Made by a program: the position numbers and the translations under genes. Under the pieces are notes generated by a model. That model was not told where the DNA came from and searched no databases. It worked only from the letters and a program-made list of their open reading frames with translations. Positions 22,061 through 34,103 of a DNA stretch of 64,000 nucleotides are shown here, one piece after another (the first letter of the stretch is position 1; each line of letters starts with the position of its first letter). This stretch comes from Paraphysomonas bandaiensis (taxonomy: Eukaryota > Chrysophyceae): NCBI GenBank assembly GCA_965644295.1, contig CBFFRP010000052.1:1-64000 (forward strand), given 5' to 3'.

Positions 22061-22508
22061 TTACAAGTTGGCCCTGCCACGACTTGTGTTTTGTGATATC
22101 ATGTTCTCATATAGCTGCATTTGCCTCTCTTGAGATTGCAAACGCTCCATCCGAATAGCCTGGTTTTGGATACAATGCATACGCATAAAGCTATCTTCAC
22201 CACTACTACTTACAGTAGTAGTATTAGTACCTATGCTCTGAGACGACGCGGCTACAGCCGTTGGGGGCACAGTACTAGTAGGTGGAGGATCATAAGCAGG
22301 TGGAGGATTATCATTTTTTCTCATTAAAAGATCACGAAGTTCTGCTAGTCCGGACATCATTTCCTGACGAAGTTCAGCAACAGCGGGGGGTATCAGATCT
22401 GCTTTCTGCTGGGATTCGACGACCCCGTCACCATCTTCATGTACAGTACTACTGTCCCTGCTCGTGCGCTTTCGCGGTACTATTGACTCTTGGGATCTAT
22501 TGTTGAAC
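22061..22508 (-). pseudogene. C-terminal fragment of an unidentified protein (coiled coil, PPxY)
   Basis: The frame is open from about 22505 down to the stop at 22061 with no start of its own. It reads SIVPRKRTSRDSS, then AVAELRQEMMSGLAELRDLL (amphipathic helix), a proline segment NDNPPPAYDPPPTS with a PPxY motif, and a Gln/Arg-rich helix MERLQSQERQMQLYENMI. The 5' end stops exactly where the truncated R3 repeat begins, so the gene appears cut by rearrangement. Transposon ORFs with C-terminal leucine/glutamine helices look like this, but the family is not identified. Confidence 0.45.
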
Positions 22509-22577
22509 CTAGTAAATTTGGTGTTATTTCCTATTCACATCAATATTGGTGTAAAGGCATAGTCAAGTGTTTGAAAA
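22506..22577 (+). repeat. R3 repeat, truncated copy
   Basis: The first three R3 motifs are recognisable at 22508, 22530 and about 22558, preserving the 22- and 28-bp spacings. The rest is missing before the R1 insertion. Confidence 0.6.
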
Positions 22578-22595
22578 CTATAGACATTAAATAGT

Positions 22596-22980
22596 TCCCT
22601 CAACAAAGTCGGACTCGCACCTTTTCGTGGTGTCCTGGGGGATAAGTACCGGAGAGATTCTCTCTGGGAAACTAACGTGAGCCGCAAACATAGTCAGCAG
22701 ATATTCTTCTGCCCACGCATATAGCCGAATGCTTGTGTGGAACAAGGGACACCAATAAGTGTCACTTTTGTAGACGTCTTTGGGCCCTGACGAAGAAACA
22801 GGCTTCCGGGAATGGGCCCACCTCAAGGGCATCCGGGACAGGGCCCACCAGAAGGGTAACTGGGGTATTGGCCTGCCTGCTGAAGTCAAGCATCCGGGAT
22901 TTTCACCTTAAGAACTCAGAGCGGAAGTGGCCGCACCTTGGTGCTTGCGGCGGGGGGACGCACAAGCAGCTTCCGTAGCG
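22596..22980 (+). repeat. Dispersed repeat R1, full copy with target-site duplication
   Basis: A 385-bp element bounded by TTAAATAGT at 22587-22595 and again at 22981-22989, an exact 9-bp duplication. Ends are TCCCTCAACAAAGTC and CTTCCGTAGCG, which are not inverted repeats of each other. No coding capacity. An insertion with a direct duplication but no terminal inverted repeats fits a SINE-like retroposon. The B-box-like 11-mer sits near one end rather than in a typical tRNA head. Confidence 0.75.
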
Positions 22981-23279
22981 TTAAATAGTAGAATAAAAAT
23001 GTGTGTACTGATTAGTTACAAGCAGAGGTCTAACTAGTTTGTCTAGCATTCATCTAGCTACTAAGTTGGTGCAGGTTTTCAACGCCTATTACTAATAATA
23101 AGACTTTTATCTTATCATTAGCATTATCATGAAGAGCCATACGATATCATTTATCTTCATTTGTTACTTTGATGTCATATGATGACATCGGACCTTGATT
23201 CAAACAATGATTACTGAACACAGGCATTCGGAACATTTTTAGGTGTTGTCGAAGCACCTCATCATGTCTCAGAAGTCAA

Positions 23280-23607
23280 ATAAGCAAAAAAAATATTTGA
23301 TCCTACTAAACGTCATGTAAATACAAAATTGTATATGGCAGATACAATTGTAAAAATTATAAATGATCGAGTTAAAACAGACAATGTATAAACCGTAGTT
23401 GAAATATCTTTAGTTCAGATTATAGCTAAAATGTATTCTATTAAGGAAGCATGTAGATTCATTAACGATGCTCAAAAATTAGCTGATTGGTTTATGATGC
23501 GGCATGGTCTTTCAATTGGATATAATGATTTCAATGCTAATCGTTCAGAAGTTATTAAAATGTTAAAACAAGATCTTAATAAGATGAAACTTGAATTTAA
23601 GTATTGA
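23280..23607 (+). pseudogene. Fragment resembling the largest subunit of a multisubunit RNA polymerase
   Basis: One frame is open except for a single TAA at 23389-23391. It includes KIFDPTKRHVNTKLYMADTI, then MYSIKEACRFINDAQKLAD and WFMMRHGLSIGYNDF. The last segment resembles the conserved stretch of RPB1-type subunits that reads roughly W-L-x-x-x-G-F-S-I-G-x-x-D. Codon use is very AT-rich (Lys/Asn/Ile) and unlike the host RPB7 and RanGAP genes nearby. It may be an endogenised piece of a large DNA virus or a cytoplasmic plasmid, or a chance resemblance. No other polymerase motif was found around it. Confidence 0.35.
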
Positions 23608-24184
23608 ACCTGGTTACCCGTTACCTTTAAGTGAACTTAAACTCTATTATAGGATAAGATTATTCATTGTAGACTATTTAATAGTGACCTTTCAGGTTGG
23701 ATTGTATCTAATGTTACTGATACGAGATAGTCTCAGCCAGACTCACAGCGTTTCAACAACACCTAAAATGCGTTTCAAGATCATACTCCACAACCACTTT
23801 TGAAACCAATAACTAGTTCCAAAACCGGTGGTAAATCAATTGATTCCTTTAACAGAGCGAGATATTTCAAATTGGGATATTTCAAGTGTATGTTTTGACC
23901 AAAATTTTTGATCTTAAAATGCACATTTTAAGTTTTTTAATCCTTAACATTGAAATAAAAACTAAAATAAGAAGGTAAGTAATAGTAAAGTTTAATTTAA
24001 CTTTACATTCAAAATAAAAGTTAACTTTTAGTTTACAACGACTAGGTATTTACCGAGTCAAAATAAAAAATCACTCAAGCATGGGATTCTACTCTAGCCC
24101 TCAATAAAAGAATGTAGATATAGCAATACATCACATTTCATCTTCGCAAATGAGAACAGGAGCGTTTCTCCTTACCAAGTCTGA

Positions 24185-24650
24185 TGTAGTTCCACAACCT
24201 CCTTCATTTCATGGATATTAAACCCCACAACCTTTAAATATGCAAGCATATCATCAGGTGCATCAGAGAACCGAAACTGCCATCGAAGATATTTTTATTC
24301 TTAGGCACCACCCTGGAATCCACGCACATACCATTCAGGTACTGGGGGTGGGAAACGCACGTGTTATTCCAGTCCCATGACATCAATAGATTCATCGTTC
24401 TTAGTTACATACAAACTAATATGTCATAGTTATCCTGTCATCCAAATTAGAAGACTGGTATAAAGGAATCCATCTCCGCAACGGCGTTATCTTGGCATGT
24501 GCTCACTTCAATAAAGTCACTGAAAGAGTATTTTGTCCACCTATGGAGTAAGGTACAAGTTAGGTCTTCAAAACTCACTTTCATCGGTTTGTCTTTGAGC
24601 CAATACCGTATCCTCACTCTGTTACACACTTCGCTTTGAAAGTATGGATG
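24185..24650 (-). pseudogene. Decayed coding remnant, unknown family
   Basis: Minus-strand blocks include VRIRYWLKDKPMKVSFEDL (24447-24629), then after stops VPEWYVRGFQGGA, and then FRFSDAPDDMLAYLKVVGFN. All are on the same strand and in order but interrupted by stops. Composition is protein-like; no domain was recognised. It is probably part of an old mobile element or lost host gene. Confidence 0.4.
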
Positions 24651-25304
24651 AGTCTAGTGATGAAGGAAACGTTGCATGAAAGGGAGTGAAACGACATCAC
24701 GCCAGATCTGCATCACTGTTCAAGCTGTCTTCGATTGCAAGTGACTGTGGTATGGTATCAAAAGATAACCGCACACAAACGTACGTCAACAAGTATACAT
24801 GCACAGCATGTACTGTCTGCAATGTTGCTGTGGTTACTCCTGCTCAATCTTTCATTGAGAACCAATGAAAACTAGTTTCTACTTCATCACGAAGCACTGC
24901 ATGTCTGAAACACTATATCGGCTGCGTGCGATCATACACCATAAGAGGGCTGCACATGCATCTTATGTAGGTAAGATATGAGTGAGCTCCACACCGCTGT
25001 GTGCTCTGTGTCGTGTCCGATATCCACCTACTCACTGCAAATATCATCAATTTTATTGTCAAAAAATACCGCATTTATGGCTCTGTAACGACAAAACCCT
25101 CAAGATTTAGCAAGAAGGAGTTCCCAATTTCTCTCATAGCTGAAGGGTCGTCCAGTTGCAGCTGAGTATCAACACGTCTGTGCGTGCGTCTACCTCTCCT
25201 GCTCTGGCAGATAGATAGCTAAACAGATTGATAGACAGACGCATGGGTCTTATCGTGTGTGTGTTGATATAGCAGTATATATCAGCTCTGTGTCTGTGTT
25301 GGTT
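24651..25304. other. Intergenic, upstream of the repeat-module membrane protein
   Basis: No gene recognised. Short chance ORFs only. Confidence 0.45.
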
Positions 25305-28300
25305 ATGGCCGGAGATGACTTCTCCGATATTCTTGATGTGATCAGGAGGATAGTTCTGTTTGTTCTCAACAGGACGACTGATGTGATATGTGCGTCTCTC
25401 TTTATCTTCAGCTGTGCAGCTGTTTGGAGATGGGGTGAAATCATTGAGCACTTTGACTGGTCTACATGGAAATCATGTGCTCTTGAATCTGCAGCTTTAA
25501 CGCTGCTGGATATATTCGTCGCTCCCTTCTTCATCCTCTCTTTGGTGTCTCCCTTACAGTGGAGAAATATTAAGAATGCTTTCGTCGAGTACCGTTCGGA
25601 GTAAGTGTATTTTCATTGTTTATAATTATTAACAGTATGTAGGAACGATATATCTAGTTGTTTTGAACTGCGACTTGATCTTGCGTCTATATGCTTTGAT
25701 TCCATACTAGACGTCGTTTCAATTAGTCTTCTAATTATTAGTGGTGTGGCTATATGGCGATGGACTGAAATTACTGCCTATCAGGGTGAGATATCATCAC
25801 AAAATAGTGAATGGCGTAAGAATGCCCTCTCTTCTTTATGCCTCACTCTTACTGACTTTGTGTTGGCTCCTTTTCTCTTGATGACGCTTTTGTCTCCTTT
25901 TCAATGGATTGCACTTATGAAAAAGTACAACGAGAATCGTAATGATTATGAGTGAGTAGTGCCATCTGTATTCTATGTTGTATTCTTCACGCATCGACCA
26001 TCATTCCTTCATTAACACTTTGCATGTCGCAGTGATGCATTCGATCTACGCAATGACCTGTGCGCATGTTTTTGCTATGCTATCTACGACTTCTGCGCTT
26101 TTGTTGCACTTATTATTCAACATGTGTTTCCTACGCGTGTTTGCTTTGTTTATGGAAACATCATTCATTTCCTCTCAACTGATAACGACAATTCCTTGAG
26201 AGTGGATACTATTATAATTAAGTCTTGTGGAAGTACATGTATTGATTTCGTTTACTTGGTTCCGGGGATAGTAGCGACTGTGCTATGTCCGTCACTATGG
26301 CACAGTACTATTCAAGGTGCATGTTGCATACTAACTCCTCTACCATCTTCGAAATATGACTGGCGCGATTCCTTTCACAGACTGCGCCAACTTGTCGTTT
26401 CCCGAGTTTTATTTTTGTTTTTAGACCTGGCTGCTATTGTGATGGGCCTTATTGCGGTTATATCCCCCCTACGATCTGTATACTTCCGACGATGCATATG
26501 CGAGGATGGATTCACCGTGTTTGGATACCGTGGGTGCGCAGATACGAAGGAAATGAAAACTGCCCGTCCTTTCAAGACTGATGAACTTTCAGAACATCAG
26601 CAGGCATATGTCGACAGTTATTACAGCGTCTACAACTACAATGTCGCGCTGCGGGCAGATTGCTATAACTTCGGCGCCCTTGCAGTTATTGACATACTCA
26701 TGTACCCCCTCTTGATCCCTCTGATTTTGACATGGTACCGATTTGCACCTATCAAAGACAAGTTGTTTTGCCCTGCGCCACCATCAAGGCATGTTCATGA
26801 TGAATCCTTTTGTGATTCTGATAGCACCAAGACAAGTTTGAAAATGATAGACCCGTGTAATATGGCTATTTCGTTAGATGGCGTTCCGTCAACGGAGACA
26901 ACAACTGGCGACTCTACGGTGCACGTCACTCACGACGTATCGCCGACCCAGATGATGGAGGAAAGTGGAGATCTAAGGAATAAATCATACTCTACTTCAC
27001 CAGGTGAAAGTAAACTTTATCCTGCAGAGTATCTCAGTAAGGGGTGGGGATACGACGAGATCTATGCCATATTGCGACAGTTTGTTTTTTTGCTTATTGA
27101 TATTCTGTGCCTTCCTTGGGGCATTCTGCTGATGCTGACATTTGTCAGATGGCCACCTGTAAGAGAGGCCATGCGCAACGATGACTTATGTTCGCAGCTG
27201 TCTTTCGTTGTGTACTCAAAAATTGCCGAAGGGATCGGTCTACTACTGCTAGATATTTTATGCTTACCGTTTACTGTTGTGGTGATAGTCACACGATACC
27301 GATCAGATCATATACTGAAAATATGGGACCAGAGAGGAACGCCGAGTATGAATGTTTTTTTTCACTGCTCGGTACTAACAAACTTCTGTGTAATTTTGCA
27401 TGATATTGTGTTTCTGCCAATTTTGAGCATCTTCGTGCTAGTGTCTGGTACTCGATCACACACCGTTTTTTATATACTTCAGCAATTACGTACACCACCA
27501 AGTGGTGCCAATGGGGCCGAGGAGCATTTAGATTCAGAAGATTATATAACAAGACTGCGGACTTATATTCGCATGAACTGGAGGAAAGAAATGTGGTTGG
27601 CTTTTCTGAATGCTCTTATCGACATACCTTTTGTGGCTATCTCTATATTCATACTCTGCACGGTATGGAGGAGTAAAACACTAGTGCATGAAGTTATGAA
27701 AGAGCATGATCGCAATTGCTACAATAAATACAATAGGATACGTATAGCTGTGTTGTACCAGTTATTGTATTTGTTTCGTGATGCCTTATTTGTAATCCCG
27801 TTCACAATTGTCGTGGCTACGTTCTATCGCCTTCCGGCGCTGATATCAGGGATATTATCTACCTGCCACTCGTTCTCACGTGATGACCCTGTTTTCTTTA
27901 CAACAAATGTAGAATTCACTTGTCAAGAACGGGGTGGGGTGTTCATCCGAATTACATGTCGTAGAAATCTTTCGAATTGTGATGATATTGAGCGCACAGA
28001 AGACGAGGATGTCACCTTATATGAATCCAACTCTACAGCGAAGCTCTTTATCGATGGAAGTTCGTTTTGGGAATGTGCCGCAGATACTTTTGGAAGAAAC
28101 ACTGCTAATATCGGCCGAGGCTTCCTGCCTTTGAAATTTGTAAATGGCAAATCCATTAACCTGCCGGAAAAGAAAGTGGCTTTATCAGGTGTGTTCAATT
28201 CATCGCGACAAATGACTTTTCAGTGTGGTTCTTGCAAGTTTGTGTATATATTCTGACATACGGCTTAAGCACCATTCTACATAAACTCACTGGCTGTGCT

Positions 28301-31300
28301 GTACAGGGGAGGTCGGTTTGCAGGACAATGAACTATGTGGCGGGTTGAAAGGCACAGAAAGTTCTGAAGAGTTTGAAATGTGGCTCCAGCTTGACTTTGG
28401 GACGACAAAGCGTTCTACTATCGAGAAAAAGCTTCGTCTGCTCCAACAGGTGGTACACATGGTTTACTTAATGTGTTTTCAGTTTGTTATACATGTTGAA
28501 TTTTGAGTGTGGCCATTGATATACCTCTTATGGATCGTTTTTATTTTCTATATTGCCCATAAGTATATATTACACCTCCACTTGTAGTTGCGATATTTTG
28601 TGTTACCGATGTGTGCAGTCTACCCAGCTGCTAATTCAAATAGAGGCTTCCCCTTCTCCCACTGCAAGGAATCAGTCTTCTGTTGTCCTTACTCTGATTC
28701 CTTCAGTGAGCGACCTACTTCAGGTTTTTTCTGCAGGTGGACCGCACTTACTTGCAGCCCGTGCCTATGACAGTGATGCATCTTTGAGACGATCTATTGT
28801 ATCAGACATAGAGTTGCATACAACTACCGGAGGTGTTGTCGATCAGTTTTGGATTCATACTGGATTGGCATTTGTGGAGATCCTACTCGATTTTATTCAT
28901 CTGCTTCTCTTGTTTTTTACTTTTGTTATCCCGTGGAGAGGGATAGAGCTGCTGGTGTGGCTCAATGAATCTCCTCTGCATAGTACCCTCCGAGAGGCAA
29001 GATCTTGTTGCAAAATGCTTGTTGACATATCATCGTGCTTGCATAACTACCATGCGGATGTAATTCCCCTGATGAATTCTCTGGTCAAGAAGTTGGTGGG
29101 AGCATCTGAATCGCAAGATTCCATGCTCGGAGAGCGTCCACGGGAAATTTTTCACTACAAAGAGGGTGTAATTCGTGGGCGTCTACATCGATTGGAGCGG
29201 GCTACGCTGCACCCTTATTTGAATGGATCGAAAACAGTACTTCGGAGACTAGAGAAGAGTGGTGATTCGTTGTCCACACTTCGAGGACATATTGCTTCAA
29301 TTTTAGACGTTCAAAAATCCAGGTTAATGTATCGATTTGTCCGCACTACTGCTGCACTCCACTTTGCAAATTCGAATTATTTAATTGATCCAACTGTAGA
29401 GGACGACTGCGGTCTGTTAGACCAAATACTGATGTATTTTGATGACTGTGCGATTCGATCGGAGCGTGACATTTTTACACGTATCGATAATTATATAAGT
29501 ACATTAGTGAAAGACGTAAGGGAACAAACACCATTAATGAAATGGAAGAAAAGATTTTTCGGATTTGTGTTTAAATCGAGTTCAGAATCTCGAAGAATAA
29601 TTCGACATGTGGCCTACTCAGCGCTCAAAGATTTGTTTGGCCTTTGTATGGTTCTTTTAATATTACTCACCGTCGTCAGGGCACTTCCACTATTTCTTGA
29701 CTTATACCGCAACAAGGTAAGCTTTTAGGCATATATTCGTAAATGGAGATGTACTTTAATTTAAACACGAATTGTTCTATACTCTGTTCAACTCGAATGG
29801 TCCATTTGTACATTGGTGTAAGAACGACGTACATGACTATGTGCAATAGGTTTGGAAGAATCACTATACTAAGCGGAGAATACTATTGAGCCATGTGCGT
29901 GGTACCTACGAAGATATTCGTGCTGGAATTGTATTCGCGCTTCATGTACTCTTCGTGCTCATCCTTGTAGTGGGTGTACCATCGTTTGTTGAGGAGCTTC
30001 CTCAACGAATGAGGACACTGGAAGAGGGTACACAGTGTGCGAAAGAGCACATTCGGCGCACCTTCACTTACTTTGCAGAAGTTTTGACTTTAGTCTTCTC
30101 CTGGAAAACTTATCGTGTCGCCTTGCGTGCGTCGCTGTACTGTGCACTAGTTCCCCCTGCGTGTATTGCAGAAGCAATTCCAAAACAGAATCTGTCAGCT
30201 ACTCAAAGGTTTTGGATAGGATTTGTGTCCTTCACAGGTCTTGTTTTCGGAGCTCTGTATGTATCTCTTGGTGTAACGGATGACCCAGCCGATGAAGCTA
30301 TCGTGCGGGAATCATTCGTATATTTATGCACTGCCCTAGGGATTGTTGTAGCTTTAGCTGCAGTATCGTCATCGTTTAGACAAGAGTACCTTGTGCCAGT
30401 TACTGGTGCATCAGGAAGTATCTCGCTAGAGTACAGCATGTCTTGGTCGCACGTACTGGCCATTTTATGTGGACCTCTTGAGTGCGTACAACTTGCCTCT
30501 GTAGTATTGTATTTTTATTGGCCAAACGGGGAGTTGAATGACGAAATGATAAGCTTCCCTTCATTTTTTACTTTTGGATATGCAACCGATATTGGAGAGT
30601 CTTATGGGTACAATATAGCACTTGGATTAGCTTCATGCTGTGTGTTGCTTTGGTGTGTTGTTGTTTCTCTTCCTCTTGTATACCATGAAGATATACACAC
30701 TCTGTATCATCTGCAGAGCTCTGAAATATTTGATTTTGTGTATGTTATGATGTCGCGATTAATATATGTGTCTGTGCTTGCAACACTTATGCGCCCACTC
30801 AGTTGTGTATCTGACAACAACACGCTGGTGATATCAACTGCGAGGCACATCGAATGTGGGCGCCAAGATGGGGTGGCATGGAGTAGTGTTGCATCGCTCG
30901 TATTGTTGGTGTACTTTGTAGTCACATCAACTGTACTGCACAGTGATGCTCCAGAAATGATGGAATCGGATACCAGTGAGTTCAAGGTTAAGGGAGTACG
31001 GTTTGCGCCTTTGTATGCCATTGTGTTGCGACTGGGCCAACTAGCAATATGTACAGCTTGCTTTGCGTCCGCATCAGTTACTGAAAGGGGTCCTACTCTC
31101 GTTGTAGTAATGTGTTTATCTCTTTCTCTAGTGCTATGGTCTGGGTATTTTTCAGGCAGGGCGTGCAGTCTTCCAGCTGTGCCGTATATTCGCTCGGGGG
31201 GATTCCTTGTTTTGTTTTGGTGTACACTACTTTGTTACCTACGTGGCCATGCACATTCATACACGTGGGCTACGGATAAGATCCTGTGTATTGGGACAGC

Positions 31301-31997
31301 GGTGATCCTGTGTTTGGCAGTGATATGGGGAGTGGTTGCCAGTTACAGAGCAAGGGTGCAGTGGAAGAATGGCATGATTAGGGAAGGGCTCGGCGAAGCC
31401 ATTGCTTCTTTGGATGCGTGTGCATCTGAGGCCATGGATGAGAGAGCGGTAGGGGGATCTTACGCCGGGTCAAAGGCACGAGTGACGACTTTTTTGAAGC
31501 AAGCCGAGGATTCATGCAGCGTCAGTCACCTTGCTCGTCTGCTCATTGCTTTCGAAGAGAAAGTACTAGTGGAGAGACAAACCCTTGAGTTCCATATTTC
31601 ACGCAATGAATGGCGCCAAGCACTGCTTCGTGATACATTGGGACCTTTTGAGTCCTCCTGCAGAGGACTCATTCGAGGTGCAGATGTGCTGCGGGGAGCC
31701 ATAAAACCGAAATCTCCTGTTGGTAGTTTGAATCGCACTGTGGTTGCACTCCTCTTTCGCAACAAACTACCGGAGTTTGTTGCGTGGGAAGTGTTTAGCT
31801 ATCTGTATGACATAGAACCTATCGTTAATATTATTGCTGATGTACTAGATGGCGAGTGTCGTAGGTTCGAAATATACCGAGAGAACTCGCTTTCATATAC
31901 GGATTGCATGTATAGTCAAGCTCGAACTCGTATAACTCCTGCAATATATGTGGCAGTGGAAAGTAGGAGGGAGGCTGCGGTAGAAGATAGGCGATAA
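25305..31997 (+). CDS. Large polytopic membrane protein built of repeated 'D-hydrophobic-P' modules
   Basis: I do not recognise the family. The start is MAGDDFSDILDVIRR at 25305. Coding exons are about 25305-25601, 25667-25951, 26034-28219, 28317-28449, 28619-29716 and 29850-31997; all join in phase, giving about 2,000 residues. A module of about 30-40 residues recurs at least twelve times: a hydrophobic helix containing Asp (LIDILCLP, LLDILCLPF, VIDILMYP, LTDFVLAPF, LLDIFVAPF), then often Pro, then a second hydrophobic run ending in an aromatic/basic cap (FVRWPPVREAM, SPLQWRNIK, SPFQWIAL, TRYRSDHIL). Between about 27880 and 28850 lies a soluble, Cys- and beta-rich region, then another module, a helical stretch and a polytopic C-terminal third (29900-31350). 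The C-tail is helical and charged. Transport, scaffolding or membrane-shaping are all possible; nothing in the sequence decides. Confidence 0.8.
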
Positions 31998-32764
31998 GAA
32001 AACGAAGAAAGGTGTTGCTCCTGGGGTATGCTCGTCGTTGCTAGCCTGTAGAACTTGATACCGTGTAGATTGTGCCAATTATTTTTTTAGTGGAGCGACA
32101 CATGTACATTCTGGGTGGCTTGTTGGGAATTTCCGGCTGGACCGAAAATATATTGCGGTTATGTACGATTTACACGCACTGATTTCAACATGTGATCGTA
32201 CAATCGCAGGTATTATTCGTAATAGAAGGTCACACACACCACTTAATTCATAGTCTGTGATGCATGCAACAGTAAAACCTTTATTCACATGTTCTACACT
32301 CCCATTTATAATAATTCAAAATGTTTTACAATATCCAAGCACATTTCTGTATAATTGTGGATCCATTATACTGAAGAAATTGACTTAAAATGGTAAACAC
32401 GATAGATGATTAAAAAAACTGAAATAGAAAAGTGCATGCTTACTAAATTAGTGATTATTTTTACCTTTATAGCTAAAATTCATTTGGTAATAGTGACTAT
32501 TTATTTCAACTTTGACGTTGTATTCTCTACTCATAAGAATTAAATTGAATTCGTGAAGGATATATAGAGAGTAGTACACTATATCAGGCTTGCGTAACTA
32601 TTAATTGGTTTTCAATTGTATTGGCTATAATTGCCAATTAAATTAATTGGATTGCCTATAATTGGATGCTTGATCCCCGACAGTAGAACCCAGAGTACGA
32701 TACTAGTATTATGCATCGTACTACACCCCAAATGGGTACATCATAATAAAGCAGCAATTCATAC
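31998..32764. other. Intergenic, AT-rich
   Basis: No gene. 32595-32665 has overlapping AATTGG/CCAATT palindromes. Confidence 0.5.
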
Positions 32765-32875
32765 TTAAGGTAGGGAATGTCTGATTATTTGCAATAGGCG
32801 TTATGTAAGATTCAAAATTAATGTAGCAAAACAATTTAACCAACTAATTCTTAACTCTGATATCCTACTATTTTG
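32765..32875 (+). repeat. Dispersed repeat R5, copy 2
   Basis: Matches 18165-18290 (GCAATAGGCGTT... TTAACTCTGATATCCTACTATT). It abuts the R1 copy that follows. Confidence 0.5.
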
Positions 32876-33253
32876 CGCTACGAAAGCTGCTTGTGCATCA
32901 CCGCAAGCACCAAGGTGCAACCACTTTTCCTCTCTGTCCTTAAGGTGAGCTTGGTCTGATGCTTGACGTCAGTAGGCAGCCCAATATCCCGGATACCGTT
33001 GAAGTGGGCCCAGTCCCGGATGATGCTTGACTTCAGCATGCAGCACAATACCCCGGGTTCCCTTGAAAGGGCCATTCTCGGATGCCTGTTTATTCGTCAA
33101 GGCCCATAGACGTCTACACAAGTGTTAGTGTCCCTTGTACCACACAGAACAATATCTGCTCACTATATATGCGGCGTTTCTCAAAGAAATATCTCCGATA
33201 CTTCTCCCAGAACACCACGAAAAGGTGCGAGTCCAACTTACTTTGTTGAGGGC
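32876..33253 (-). repeat. Dispersed repeat R1, copy 3
   Basis: A full-length R1 in the opposite orientation to 22596-22980, with about 75-80% identity by eye. The B-box-like 11-mer is at 33224-33234. No clear target duplication remains. Confidence 0.8.
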
Positions 33254-33599
33254 GTATTTAAGGTTCAGACCACACTTTTAAAGTATAAGGTACACACAAA
33301 TTGTCGAACAACCGTTGAAGTACTCAAACTGTCAACGCAAGAGAATATGTAGATTACTCTAAATAAAGGTTACAAGGGTATAAATCCAATAAAGGAATTT
33401 AATCTTGTTAAGTAATCAAAAGAGATTCAGAGGTCAAAGGGGTTCGCCTAAAGGGACACAGGACCGCTACTTGACTTATTTAGTACTCATTACAAGTTAC
33501 TAATGTAGATTTCTGCTGTATGATACCATACGATATGTATTGTGCAATTAAGTGACTTCGTATAGTGTGAAATAGTTTAAACCAGCCAGTAGTTGTAAC

Positions 33600-33870
33600 A
33601 GGTAAATATAGATACAAAGGAAGTAAATTCCGTCATTGATGTATAGCAACATAAAGTATCGGATTGACTGGTGAACAACATAAGACAAACAGGTGTTTAT
33701 GAGAATAGATGTTCACCAGATGTTGCATGAATATTTGGTGAAGTGTTCAGATATTTTCTTGAAAACACGTTTGGTGAAGTTTCAGGTTTGCATGTAGAGT
33801 GTTGAGTTTTACTTATTTGTATGCGATTAAAAGCTATACTCCAAGGCATTCGAATTACGACCATTACTTT
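33600..33870 (+). repeat. Dispersed repeat R4 region
   Basis: 33605-33760 aligns with 40843-40975 (ACAAAGGAAGTAAATTC, GACTGGTGAACA, ATGTT.CATGAATAT). 33797-33866 aligns with the TTGAGT...AAAAGCT...GAATTA block also present near 3597 and 45371. Together they look like one older element. Confidence 0.55.
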
Positions 33871-34103
33871 AAGAGTACAGTCGTTGAACACTATAGAACA
33901 TGATGCATTTTATGATCTTCATAAGAGCACTAAGTATACAATACTACCCACTGATTAGATCTTTAATGCATTGGCAGCAAGTTAAAGGTAATCCTAATAC
34001 AAAAACATTCATCGTCACTTGTTCACAAGTCAAAGTACGGTTGAGTATATTATTAACAGCGCAATATATATTAACATACAGTCACTTCAGGTACTTTGCA
34101 GTG

